DNA of 64,000 bases from Trichosphaerium sp. ATCC 40318. Lineage: Eukaryota > Discosea > Flabellinia > Trichosidae. The stretch is from positions 310,001 to 374,000 of the forward strand of contig JALMLS010000093.1 in assembly GCA_038496445.1 (NCBI GenBank). The letters run 5' to 3'. Each line of letters opens with the position of its first letter. Position 1 is the first letter of the stretch. The translations under genes and the position numbers were made by a program. Under the pieces are notes generated by a model. That model ran no database searches. It was not told the origin of the DNA and saw only the letters and a list, made by a program, of their open reading frames with translations. This document shows positions 48,801 to 59,900 of this stretch, one piece after another.

Positions 48801-50652
48801 ATATTTAGAGGCTAATTTGTAACAAAAACCATCCATTGGACAAAGATTCGGCAGACCAAGATGATGCTTACAAGTATCTCATACAACAGCTCTTAACAGA
48901 AGACATCAAAGTAAGCAAACGTTCCTTAATTAAGAGCCACGGTAAAGAAAAGTTTGTTAACAGCTGTAGGTGCCGGTTATGGTGTACACCTCAAACAAGC
49001 ATTTAAAAAGCGTAAAAAAAACTTTGATAAATGATGAAACCATATCTGCTCATCCAAATGCTGCTGCATCATCACGTGAGAAGTATATGACCAAGTGAGT
49101 GTGGATAACAAATGAGAATGCTATTTTTTACGATCGTTAATTTTTTTTAGGTATTGTCACTGTGCGACACTTTTATGGATTGGTGACTCGTATGGAAATG
49201 AGGTTAATGTACGTTAAGTCTTTGTAAAAAAAAAAACTGTCACGTGATTTTTTTTGATTGATCTGTTTTAATAGGAAGCTATTCGAAAGATTCAAAATAG
49301 TGGTATTGTTGTAGCACGTTGGATTGACTTTGAAGACGATGATGATCCAGAAAAGTTTGATAGTATGATTACTTTCTTTTTTCGGGTTTCTTTCAAAGGC
49401 TGTTATTAACTTTCTTGTAAAATAGCTTCAATAGAATGGGCTGCCGACGTAATTGAGAAAAACAAAAACATTGGAAACCAAGCAGGGTATTTTGTTAACA
49501 CATTCAAATATTGAAGCCTGCACTACTGTTCCAAACTTTTCTCTAATTCCCTAATATTTTTTTGGTGATTTTTTACACCAATTTTCGTATCACAAAAATC
49601 ATACATTCACGAAAAGTAGTGCAACCCTTTTCTATACATCATTGTGTGGCTAACACCAATTTTTTTTAAGGAGTATACGCATTCTAGCTCATTTCTGTAC
49701 AGTAAATTTTTATACTATCATAATACTAACTATACTTTGTTCCAGTGGCTGATGAAGATACAGAAGAAATTGAAGACAAAATGGATCTCATCAAGAAAGT
49801 TAAGAACGAATTAGGATGGAAGAATGAACTTAGATTCTTCTGTGACGATCCAGCCGTTTTGGAGCCACAGGCAAAGAAAGCTGAGCTTACTGATGTGCTT
49901 GTATGTCTTGACAAAGATAAAAACATCTGCAGTGATTGTTTTTTTTTCTAAGTATTCTACTTAGACAATAGACAAGCTTGATGACCTTGTTACATACGCC
50001 ACAAGTGAAATAGAACAAGAACCTGAACCAATTCAAGGGATTTTAAAGATAACCGAGATAAGAGGAAAAAACTTGGTAGCAGTAGAGAGTACGTCAACAA
50101 TTACATTTTCGTTGAGATTGTTCAATGGCCGAGTATTTGTTTTAATCATTATTTAGAGAATAATAAGACTTGTCCTCAAGTTTATTTTGAACGTTCAAAT
50201 GGCGAAAAGATTAAAGGAGCTATCACTTCACACGTGAAAAAAATAAAGGCGCCTAAATGGAAGAAAGAAATTGAAATGTACGATAGATACACTCGACACT
50301 GATTTTCTAAAACACTTTATTACTTGTGCTAATTTGTTGTTTTCTTTCTAAAGAGAATGTAATTCTGAAGAAACCATCAATATGGTTTGCTCGCATTGGA
50401 GTAGATTTGGAGAGGATACATTCATGGGACAATCTGAGATAAACATCTCAAGTGATGTTATCGAGAAACAATCTGCAGGATCATTTTCCCGTACTTTCGA
50501 ACTCTCTGATCCTCAAAAACGTGCCAAAAAGAGATACCCAGTTACGTCAAAATATTTTCTTCTCAATTTGTGTGTCACTAACTAAAGCTTTACTTTCATA
50601 GATTACAAGTGGTGAACTCACTTTGAAGATGCAATGGATTGCAACCAGTTAA
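45837..50652 (+). CDS. Gene A, right copy: ankyrin-repeat protein
   Basis: Mirror copy of the left gene A, starting MSEPIAELLSSDNIQTPINF (ATG 45837). Ankyrin (GDTPLFYAIAARNEGVLIF), linker (TPTPKRKTKKRTTDAPK), helical and alpha/beta C-terminal parts are almost the same as in the left copy, with splice sites retained. The N-terminal beta modules differ strongly: CERRFDRGIATYNTLRI vs YERHFYHGIACYDALQI, and the MIAGVRLIPPCRVYFVAENG block is followed by NASNITDIQMPVYTVPMKLG. The linker has one extra VKPE-type repeat unit. It ends LTLKMQWIATS, TAA at 50650-50652. No disabling mutation is obvious, so it is probably functional. Confidence 0.74.
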
Positions 50653-50659
50653 AAACAAC

Positions 50660-50965
50660 ATGGCTGTACACGTGTTTTACTCCGTTACAGACGTTTGGGT
50701 AAACTTCAGTTGACTTCGTATAAATCAACAACAACAACAAACTACAAAGCTTAAACAACATGGCGAGCAGCAATCACCACATCCCAAAAATTTCCTTTTC
50801 AATCTGTTTTTTTATAAAACTGTAAAAACCTTTTATTTTCCAAGTGTTCTTGTATAATATAACAAATGCTTGGCGCTTACGCTAGAGCCACAAGACATTT
50901 TGTCTTCCTCCCAACATCGTCTTAGTTAGTGTTCCTTGGTTAGTTGATAGAAGAAAGTCAACTGA
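50660..50965. other. Right-arm-specific insertion
   Basis: About 300 bases between AAAACAACA and CATCAACCACATC that have no counterpart in the left arm. AT-rich, with ACAACAACAACAA stretches. I see no terminal inverted repeats or reading frame that would mark a transposon. Alternatively the left arm has a deletion. Confidence 0.55.
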
Positions 50966-50999
50966 GAGTGTTAGAACTCTAACATCAACCACATCAAGT

Positions 51000-51330
51000 T
51001 GTGCGACAGAATCATGTTGCTGATATCATTTCATAACAAACATAAAAATAAAACTAATTGTTTATCACGTGACTCATTTATTGTGGTTTGCGTGGGCTTA
51101 TAAATTACAAATGTATGTTTGTCACTAGCAAATTCATGAAACGAATTAAAACATGGAAAGTGACGATATTATGGTCTCTGCGTCATGATAGAACTGCATT
51201 TTGGTATCAAAACAGTAATCTATGGATTCAGGATCCGTACATTAACGGTAAGTTAGAAGGAGTGCAGCGTATGTTTAAAAAGTGGTCATTTGCAAAACGA
51301 CAGATTTTAACAAAGTCAAATCAATCTTGA
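51000..51330 (+). pseudogene. YwqK-family remnant at arm end
   Basis: Plus-strand fragment reads FWYQNSNLWIQDPYINGKLE then GVQRMFKKW, matching the decayed copy at the outer edge of the left arm. No F-box head or complete repeats remain. From 51331 to 51670 only AT-rich spacer is visible. Confidence 0.6.
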
Positions 51331-51670
51331 AATACAAAACTCAATCTTAATATTATGGAAAATCAATCTACTCTAATCATTTGTACCATCTGTACTACAA
51401 AACTACAACTTAGTAACTAGATATACTTCATACGACAAACAAACCGTAACAATCAATCAAAAAAATCAATTGTAAAAAAATGTGATTGAAAGACTATTGT
51501 GCTTTTCACTCAAATTATGAGCCGTTTCAATAAAGTTGGGAGTAGACTTTTGGTGGCTGTTTTGACCAATAAAAACACATACGTTTTCTAGAAAGTTGCC
51601 TTAACGCACAATAACTCAACGAATAAGTCACCATATTTTTCAATTAAAACACAACAACAAGCACTACAAC

Positions 51671-52290
51671 ATGTCCTCTGGAAGACAAAGAAGCCTTCAA
51701 AACAATACACCAAAGAGCCAACAAATGCGAACCGATATGGCAGAGAAATTAGTTCAAAAGCGCCTAAAAGAACTGCATGAATGGTAAGGGAGTGATTTAC
51801 ATTTAATTTGGAACAAACTATCGTTCAACTCCTTAAAACGAGTTTAGCTTCAAAACCTCATCACAATACCTCTAGCTTTTGCAACAAGCGCTAACAACTC
51901 TTTTTTAGGTTTCCAACAGACGAGCAAGTAAGCCGTCATGTCAAACAGTTACAATTCTTTGCAGCTTATAACGACGTCGAGGAATATGACGGAAAAGACG
52001 TGCTCAAAATACGAAACTGCTCTGAAGCAATAATGTACGAGCTCAGTGTTGCCCTTCTCTCAGCTGGACCCTTTCCTACACGTGATATGTTCCCTCGCCA
52101 AGCTTGGGGCGAGTATAAGACCTACTTGATGTGCATTGGCTACGACAACAGACTCGTCGGTTTTGGCAGAAAAGCGAAAAGAGGTGCTGCTATTCCTCCA
52201 ACAATTTATGAAGTGGTACAGAAGAATGGTCCAATGTGCATACCAGGAACAAACACAACTTTTTTTGAAGAATCCAAGATGATACCTTGA
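51671..52290 (+). CDS. Unidentified two-exon protein
   Basis: ATG at 51671 gives MSSGRQRSLQNNTPKSQQMR then a helix KLVQKRLKELHEW. A GTAAGG...TTTAG intron leads to FPTDEQVSRHVKQLQFFAAY, and the frame runs to TGA at 52288-52290 (about 170 residues). The C-terminal half contains FPRQAWGEYKTYLMCIGYDN and IYEVVQKNGPMCIPGTNTTF. No family recognised; no signal peptide or membrane segment. Confidence 0.7.
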
Positions 52291-52372
52291 CTGTATAATA
52301 ATGAACATAAAAATAAATTAAATCAATCAAAAAAAAAAGAAGTTTTGCACAGTGTGTAGGTGCCATAATAAT

Positions 52373-52456
52373 ATGGGTGGTAATCGTCAAGCTTTTGGTG
52401 GGTTCAATAATAACAATAGAGGTAATAGCCGTAGGTTTCAGGGCGGCCAAAATTAG
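52373..52456 (+). CDS. Gly/Asn/Arg-rich tail, possible alternative exon
   Basis: 28-codon open stretch, MGGNRQAFGGFNNNNRGNSR then RFQGGQN and a stop. It follows an acceptor-like AGTGTGTAG and resembles RGG tails of RNA-binding proteins. It may be an alternative last exon of the 51671 gene or a remnant. The 52457-52998 spacer shows no other coding signal. Confidence 0.35.
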   Translation: MGGNRQAFGGFNNNNRGNSRRFQGGQN

Positions 52457-52998
52457 GTATTAAGGCAAGGAGGATTTATTTACTCATTATTTTTGCTAAG
52501 GCAAGTCTGTGAGATAAGCAGAACTTGAAAGTTTTACTATTAGAAGGTACAACTAGTGTGTAATCCAGGGACACACTCAAGAGGATATCAGTCATCAATC
52601 AGTGTGTTACGGCACCTCGAGTGCCAAGTGATTGAAACCATGTATAAAACAAAGAGATATTACTCACTGATCAAAGTATAGGCACCTCAAGTTAACCAAC
52701 TGACCAGTCACTATAAAAAAACATGTTGCACGGTTTGTTTATCCTAGCTTTTGATTGATATTATCATTAAAAAAATGTAGACGAATTTACCCCTGACAAC
52801 TTGGTCATTAAACACGTGGAGATACATAAATGAGCTAAAATTAGCCTTATGCAAGCACAACACTTTTCACACATGCAAAAAACACACTGGACTCGGACCG
52901 ATTTCAAAAAAAGTCAAAGTACTTTTTGTAAGTTGTATTGCTTTTTCAAGCAAAGTCAGTTGTATTATGTTCCAAACAGTCTATAACCCCATTTAATA

Positions 52999-55608
52999 AT
53001 GAGTTATGGAATGGCAAAGCGTGTACTATCTAAACGACACACCTGTGGCAAAGGTGCTCCAAAAACTGGTTAGTACAAATAGAACTATTTGGTATAACGC
53101 CACATTTAGGTAAAAAGCGCACTCGCAGGGTTAAAAAGCAACAAGTTGTACGAACAACAGACATCGACTCAATAACATCCATAGGCCTCTATCAATGCGC
53201 AGAGAACCAAAATGGATATATTAGGCCGTGAATTACGCATAATGACACTTGATCAATGGTATTCTGTCACAAGGCGCCAAATATACGATAACGGAGGTAG
53301 AGACCTTCTTTTAAAGTACGATAAACAACTTTGACATCTCAAAAAGCTAATTTGGTTCAAAGATACAAATACTGCATATACAGTGCTCTATGCGCAGTAT
53401 ATCCATCAGTAAAATGGTACATTTACCGATTCAAGTGCGTATACAAACGACTGACGCAAAAAACGCGCTTTTTCTTCAGAATCGTCATGATTTTTTTGGT
53501 TGAGGTTATTGTTCTTATTTTTGCGCTAAGAGACCGGTTCCCTCGTCAGTATTGGAAGTCAATATACAGACAAGCAGTATGCTTTGATCACGTGGGAGAG
53601 CTTTTAGGAGTAAAAACGATAGACGATTGGTACAATCATCAAGGAAAAAAAGTTGCGGAAACTTGTGCATCAGCACGTGCAATTATCAAAGCGTACTTAA
53701 CCACTAAATATTAATATCAGGAAATGATTTATATTTTAGATATCACAAAACGTATTCCAATACATTACAGAAGATATACAAGAAGTTCCAATGGAACTCA
53801 TCAAGATTTGTGTACTGGACTCAAACTTTTTTTTGTTGATATTATTTTTTAAGCTTATACCTTTCTCTCTTCTTTAGGATATACCCTAAATTCGCTGAGG
53901 AATTGGAGTCTCAAAAAAAAATTGTAGAAGAAATGGCACAAACTCTTGGTATTAACTCTGTAGATGAGTGGTACAGTGTCACTGGTGAAGTAATGCATAA
54001 GCATTGTCCAAAAATATATGCAAAGTACAGTTTTCTTTTTCCGCGAAAGCTGCCTCTCATTATCTTATTTTTTGTTGTAGGTATTCTGCTTCACGATCAG
54101 AATTGCTGTCAAATATATTTCCAGAAATTGCTTGGGATTTATCACGATTCACGTGCGCAGAGTTCATAAAAAAATTACTTTTCTTTCAATTCCAGGTTTA
54201 TTCTTATTATATTCTTAGTCGTGTACCTCGTGGATACTTCTCCAGCAATAGGGAAAATCAACTTTTAGTTTTTGACCAAGCGGCTATTACGCTTAATGTA
54301 AAATGCCTTGACGATTGGTACAATTTTACAAACGAAGAGCTACTCGAAGTCGGTTTGCTAAAATGTTTGCAAACGTACGAAACCTTCCTTGAGTTTTTTA
54401 GCTTTTGGGATTACAACGAAAAAACTCAAGCTAACGCTATTCTAGTTATAAAAGCTGTTTATCCTTAGCTTTGAGATCAATATATCCATCACATAATTGG
54501 GTGGAGTGGAAACTACGGTAGGTAGAACGAAAAATCATCTAAAACAATGAGTGATTTTAATGGTTTTGTTCAAGGACATTACCAAAGTACTTCTGGGATA
54601 ACAATGATAATAAGAGGATGTTAATAAATGATATTGGATCTAAATTGAATGTAAAAACACTTGATGATTGGTATAACCACAGTGGTGGAGAAGCATTCCG
54701 AAAAGCAGGCGGATTTAAATCACGAACAGTAATACGGAGGTAAGGAGTACTCCTCATTCATGACAACTATTGGATTCTGACTTCCCCACAAGATATAACT
54801 ACTCATTTTCCGATATGTTAATAGATATCTATCCAGCATACGATTGGCGAGAGTGGCGATTTTCGTACGAAGAACAAAGCACTTTTTTTTTTTTCTTGAA
54901 AACAAAGAACTTAGCAGAAAAAAGATGCGGCTCTTTGTTTTGGATTTTCACAAAATATTTATGGCAAGGAATACCTGAAGATTGAATTTATTGTAGGAAG
55001 ACCGTTAAAGGAAGTTGGAAAAATACATTATGTGTACAAGACTTTCTGCTGAGTACGTGAAAACAACAAAAATGACACGAAGAAAAAAAAAAACGTGGTG
55101 AAAACATTTTTCGTTTACTTTTTATGATCACCCCTCGCACAATTTGCATGCTGATGAAACTTCATCTGACTTTGTCAAATTGTTTTAAATAATCACATAT
55201 CTTCAATACAATATTGTTTTACAAGAAAATCTGTGAACAAAGTCAGATAGTTAACAAGTTTCTTTAGGCATGGAAAAAAGGTATCATATTTCTAAACCAG
55301 AGGATTGGTATAGGGTATCACATAATCAAATAAAATCATTTCGCGGAGGTGGTTTATGGCATCTATTTCCTCAAGTATTAAACGTATTATATCCAACACA
55401 TATATGGAATAAGATGCGTTTCGTTGAATCAAACAAGAAGTCAATGCAAAAGTAAGTTTTTAATTTTTTTCCCCATCACAAAACTTGATTGCAGCTTGAC
55501 ATATGCTTGACCTTAAACGCCTGGTCTTTGTTCAGCCTTATTTACTTTATTTTCAGGTTACTCGTCAAGCACACTAAAGTCATAGTTAACAATAGCGAAG
55601 AGCTATAA
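52999..55608 (+). CDS. 'DDWY' module repeat protein
   Basis: Multi-exon gene. It starts MSYGMAKRVLSKRHTCGKGA (ATG 52999) with a basic head, then about six copies of a 55-60-residue module. Module cores are LRIMTLDQWYSVTRRQI, LGVKTIDDWYNHQGKKV, LGINSVDEWYSVTGEVM, LNVKCLDDWYNFTNEEL, LNVKTLDDWYNHSGGEA and YHISKPEDWYRVSHNQI. Each core is followed by a glycine/leucine stretch and a VYPxxxWxxxRF-type end (ALCAVYPSVKWYIYRFK, MLIDIYPAYDWREWRF, VLNVLYPTHIWNKMRF). The ends are usually split by introns, so exon joins are approximate. It ends VIVNNSEEL, TAA 55606-55608. Function unknown. The repeats probably form a helical solenoid or a series of small helical domains, which is inference. Confidence 0.72.
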
Positions 55609-55877
55609 ACTGAGGACATGTCCAGGAATCGAAAATACAGCACCAAACAAATTGTTGATTCTTACTCAAGGTCGCTAAGAAACATGGCAGAACCCGAACA
55701 ACACTCACCTAGAAACTGAGGGTTAAGGTATAGAAATAACAGCCGCAAGTATTACCAAAGGCAGTATGAATCGTTACGGCATGGTAGGCAATAATAACCA
55801 CAAGAATTTGATCCAAGTTGAGCTTTTGAAAAATGACTCTAAAAGGAACCTGGATAAATTGGAAACCAATACCACGA

Positions 55878-56190
55878 CTATAGACTATTGCATGCGAACA
55901 TGGTAAACAAACCAAAATCATTGACATAAACTTGTTGTAGTACAGTATAAGGGAAATAAAATTTAGCACGATGTCTCGAATTTCGAGTTGGGTTGAAATG
56001 CACATGTGCAAATAACGATGCATCTCGGCGAGATCTGTTTAGAGGCAAAAGTCGCCGGCGCAGGCTATTGCGTGTTGACGTACTTACTTCGTCAGATGTG
56101 TTACAGTGAGTTTGGTTGCTTTGAATGATTTTTTTTTTTACTAGTACAAGTTCGCTTATTTGTTGCCGTTCTCCTCTGGAATTCACTCTC
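55878..56190 (-). CDS. Possible small Arg-rich protein
   Basis: Minus-strand pieces MESEFQRRTATNKRT, then after a GTACTA...CAAAG intron STKLTVTHLT, then after GTAAGT...CAATAG an Arg-rich stretch LRRRLLPLNRSRRDASLFAH and FNPTRNSRHRAKFYFPYTVL. Intron motifs are good but the family is unknown and a competing frame is open. The interval 55609-55877 shows another open minus-strand frame without clear meaning. Confidence 0.3.
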
Positions 56191-56319
56191 CATCTTCTTT
56201 GCTATCAATGTAATCTAATATGGGCATTAAATAGGCCAATAAACGCATACATAAAGATCTTGGTTTAATGAGAATAGAAATATACTATAACAGTATAAAG
56301 TTACGTTTTGACGCGTATT

Positions 56320-56650
56320 ACCTGCGTATTTGTCGTTAAGGAGGAATCTGTTTTCTTGTTCCGTCAGAATATCTTTAATTTGGTCGATTTCTGATTTTTG
56401 CCACCACTTGGTGTATGTGTATACACCTAGGGTACTATTATTACGTTGATAATAGAGGTGACAATAACGAACCTCCAGCCAACGCAAATACTGTAAGTGA
56501 CGCCACCACTTGCTGTCGACCTTGTTTTAACGTTAATACTATGAATAATTGCTACAAAGGCTTGCCTGGGTTTAACAACACCCATAACTTGACTAATCGC
56601 AAACGTAAAGTGCGATAAAGAGCTGACATTGGGCAAATTGCATTTAAAAC
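56320..56650 (-). CDS. Possible small membrane protein
   Basis: Minus-strand coding-like pieces: MSALYRTLRLRLVKLWVLL near 56633 and YTYTKWWQKSEIDQIKDILT then EQENRFLLNDKYA ending near 56320, with candidate short introns between. Frames cannot be joined unambiguously. Basic head plus a short hydrophobic stretch would fit a small mitochondrial or ER protein; unproven. 56651-56942 is spacer. Confidence 0.3.
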
Positions 56651-56942
56651 GAAAACAAAATAAACAACTGTTAAGTAAGTTTAAGTCTATCATAGTGACG
56701 ATATTAAAAGTTCACTAAATTCATACCTCATTTGTAATGCCATTGCCCACATCTGTTACTGTTGTATGTTTCAGTATGATGGTGAACACGTACAAGTGTT
56801 TTTTCCATTGTCTGTTACGCCAAGATGTCTGTTCTTGAACACGTGACTTATTTTTTTCTGCAGAAAGATCCTAGAAGAATCGACTATAACAGTAGGTACA
56901 GGTAAAACTTTTCTTATTTATTTAATTTACTTCGACACTCAA

Positions 56943-59900
56943 TCACTCTTTTTCATGCCTCTTTTTTACACCATCTAACCAACGATGTGCTCTTTTATAA
57001 AGCTGATCTCTAACTTCTTTTGTAACTGTATTAGAATGTAACGTGACACCCCATGCATCAACTTTATATCTTCCATTCTTAACCAAAGATTCTAAAAAGT
57101 CAACAGGATCTTGGTCATCAGCGTTCTGAGGTTCTTTGCTTTTATTGAGCTTAACAATTGTAAGGAATGTATCGTATACCTAGAAGCAATGTATAAGAAC
57201 ACAATACAAGAGAATATAACAATAAAGAAAGCGTACTTGATCAGCCATTTTGATGTCACCACAAACATAAATTCGAGATCCTTTTTTAAGCAAGTCATAA
57301 ACTCTTTTTGAGTTTTCAAGTAACTTATCCTGTACATAAACCTTGTTCTCTGTTTGTCTTGAAAAAGCAACATGTAGCTCTGATATAGCATATCCGTCTC
57401 CTTTTGCTGCTTCAGCAAGTTCTTTCTCATAGATATAGTCATGAGCTTTATTCCGGCAGCCAAAGAAAAGCATAGCAGATCCAAGATTCTAAGAAAAAAA
57501 AAAGTAAGAACAATGTTTGGTCGAAAACAACACGTGTTTCAACATACGATTTTCCATTTTTTGAGTTGTCCTCGCTCACACCAGAAACCTCTAAAAGGAG
57601 CTAAACCAGTACCAGGACCTACCATAATGATAGGTTCAATTGGATTCTCTGGTAAATGAAAGTTTGATTTTCTCCAATATATCTGAATATTAGAACCGAC
57701 TTTCTTTGAAGCCAAAAAGTGCGAGCAAACGCCCTTTATTTTATACCTACAAAATGATTGTAAGTATTTATTAATGTAGAGATAGCACAAAGTTATGTAG
57801 AACATGACATACCCAGATTCTAGTTCAATGGTAGTCACAGCAACTGTGATAGAAATATTATTTGGAGATGCACTTGGACTTGAAGAAATAGAATAAAATC
57901 TTGGCTTCATGAGCGGTAAGCTCGTTATAAACACACCAAAAGGTACTTTAATCTGCGATAAAAACATCATGTGAGTTTAAGTGGTTTTTAGGAGCGCAGA
58001 GGCTATTAATCTGATTACCTTTTCAAAATGTTCCAAAAACTCAAGAACAGTCGGAAATCGGCATAAAACTTCTTTGACGAGTTCCTACAATATCGAATCA
58101 GTACTGATCAGATACTACGTTTCGTACCCCTCTATCCTCCCTCTTTAATTGTCTTATAAACTTTGTTATTGTTGGGTTATCATCCGCAGTACAGTATGGA
58201 AGTAATTGCTTGAAAAAGAACAAAAGCTGACTTGGTGCAAAATTGTGAAGTGCCTAAAACAAAAAATGATTTAGATCAGATGCTTTTTTCTTAAGTTGTA
58301 TCTTGTGTGTGTCACTCTCTTTCTCTTTACGTACCAACTCAACTTTAGTCCTAAACGCATTCATGACGCTCATTGGCAAAGACCAAGCAGCATATCCTAA
58401 AAAAGAAAAGTCAGAAATCGCTCCAAAAATGTACAAAAGAATAACAACTTACCTGGAACGTAAAAATGTCCTTTTGGGTCAACATCTAACCTCCTTGCAA
58501 GACTCTTTACTGTTTGTAAAGAATTGCTAGGGTATACAGCAATATGATCTCCTGATTTGTACATACCAGGAATAGCTGTATCAGAGATATCAAGCTCAAT
58601 GTGCCTAAAACAAGATTAGCATAAAAAATCGTTTCAACTCTTTGACATCACGCAAGGTACCTTGTCGATCTAGGAGAAGCTTCTTTATGTAGCTCATCAT
58701 TCTTTGTTATTGTGACCTTAACAGGGAATCCTTGTCTTGTGCCAGGAGTGTGTTTTAGCGTTGCTTTGCTTTTTCGTTTATTGAACTGCTTTGATTCTTC
58801 CTTTCCTATCCACTTTCCACTAATAGCGTACTGTGCTATCATATGGGATTCAGAAGTAGTCTCAGAAGTGCTCAACTCATTATCTAAGAATGAATCCGGA
58901 TACTTTTCTCTTAATATAAGTATAATTGACTTCATCCATGCCTGAACCAAAAAAGTAAGAAAAAAAAACAAACAAGGAGTTTTTGATTTATACCTTAAAA
59001 CTTTGCTCTTGCTTGTCAAGTTCGTCACCCTATAAGTTTGTAAGGATATATAGAGTATATATTAGGAAATTCTAGATGTAATACCTTTCCGAGTGACGAC
59101 AGTACAGTAGCACCAAGTTCTCCCATTTTTTTGTTTATATCTGTTGCAAATTTACAATAATCCGGATACATTGCTATGATCGTAATTAGTTTTTTAATGC
59201 TTTTGATACTTCTTTAGAGGTATTTTTATACTTACTGTTTCCAAGACCGAATACTGCATATGCTAAATTATTCATACACTGTTCAGGCAAGTCAGGATGT
59301 GTCATCCAGTTTGAAAAATTTATTGCATTGCCAGGAGGTTCACCTTGACCAAAAGTCGATGTTATAACAAGCAAAACACCTCCTCTCTTGTTAATATCAG
59401 TCATATCAACGTCATCCATCTCTCTCAGTGCTAATGATTATATATAAGCTTGATAAAACCAAGTGCAAGAAAAAAAGGACTTCACCGACAAAAACTGGAA
59501 AAGGAACTTACCTAACGACGGAAAGCTTGATGAAAGTTCAGCCTTTAAGGCTTCTGCATATCTTTCCGCTGTTCCTGTTTCACTTCCATAAATAATATTC
59601 AGATTTACAGAAGTAGGAGATTTAGGTTGCTTTGTGATTTCAGGTAAAGCTGTCCACGTTTTTGTTCCAGCTCTGTAGCAAGAAGTGAGAAAAATATGAG
59701 AATCAATGACGTACTTCAAAGCGACAGTATCATAGGTTCTGAACATCCCTGGTTTCTGCACAAAGTTACGCATGGCATGATGCCATACAGGACATAAAGA
59801 TCCACTTGTAGGTGGTACGATCCAAGCCCAGTCCGCAGGTGTGTAATTACAAAAGTCAGCAAAGTTGTACCATATTAAAACAACGTATCTCACGACCGCA

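Larger units (their letters stand above)
44263..51315. repeat. Right arm of giant inverted repeat
   Basis: Reverse-complement partner of 33850-40633. It carries gene B (minus) and gene A (plus) in mirror arrangement. It has about 300 extra bases near 50660-50965 that are absent from the left arm. The outer end fades inside a YwqK-family remnant. Confidence 0.92.

Noticed and set aside
33850-51315. Inverted repeat as a transposon with terminal inverted repeats
   Set aside because: Arms are 7 kb with ordinary intron-containing genes and the spacer holds FEN1. No transposase and no target-site duplication is visible.
33850-51315. Inverted repeat purely as an assembly artefact
   Set aside because: Arms differ by many substitutions, an insertion and selectively divergent exons, and the spacer is unique. 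Not excluded without long reads, but a real duplication is the simpler reading.
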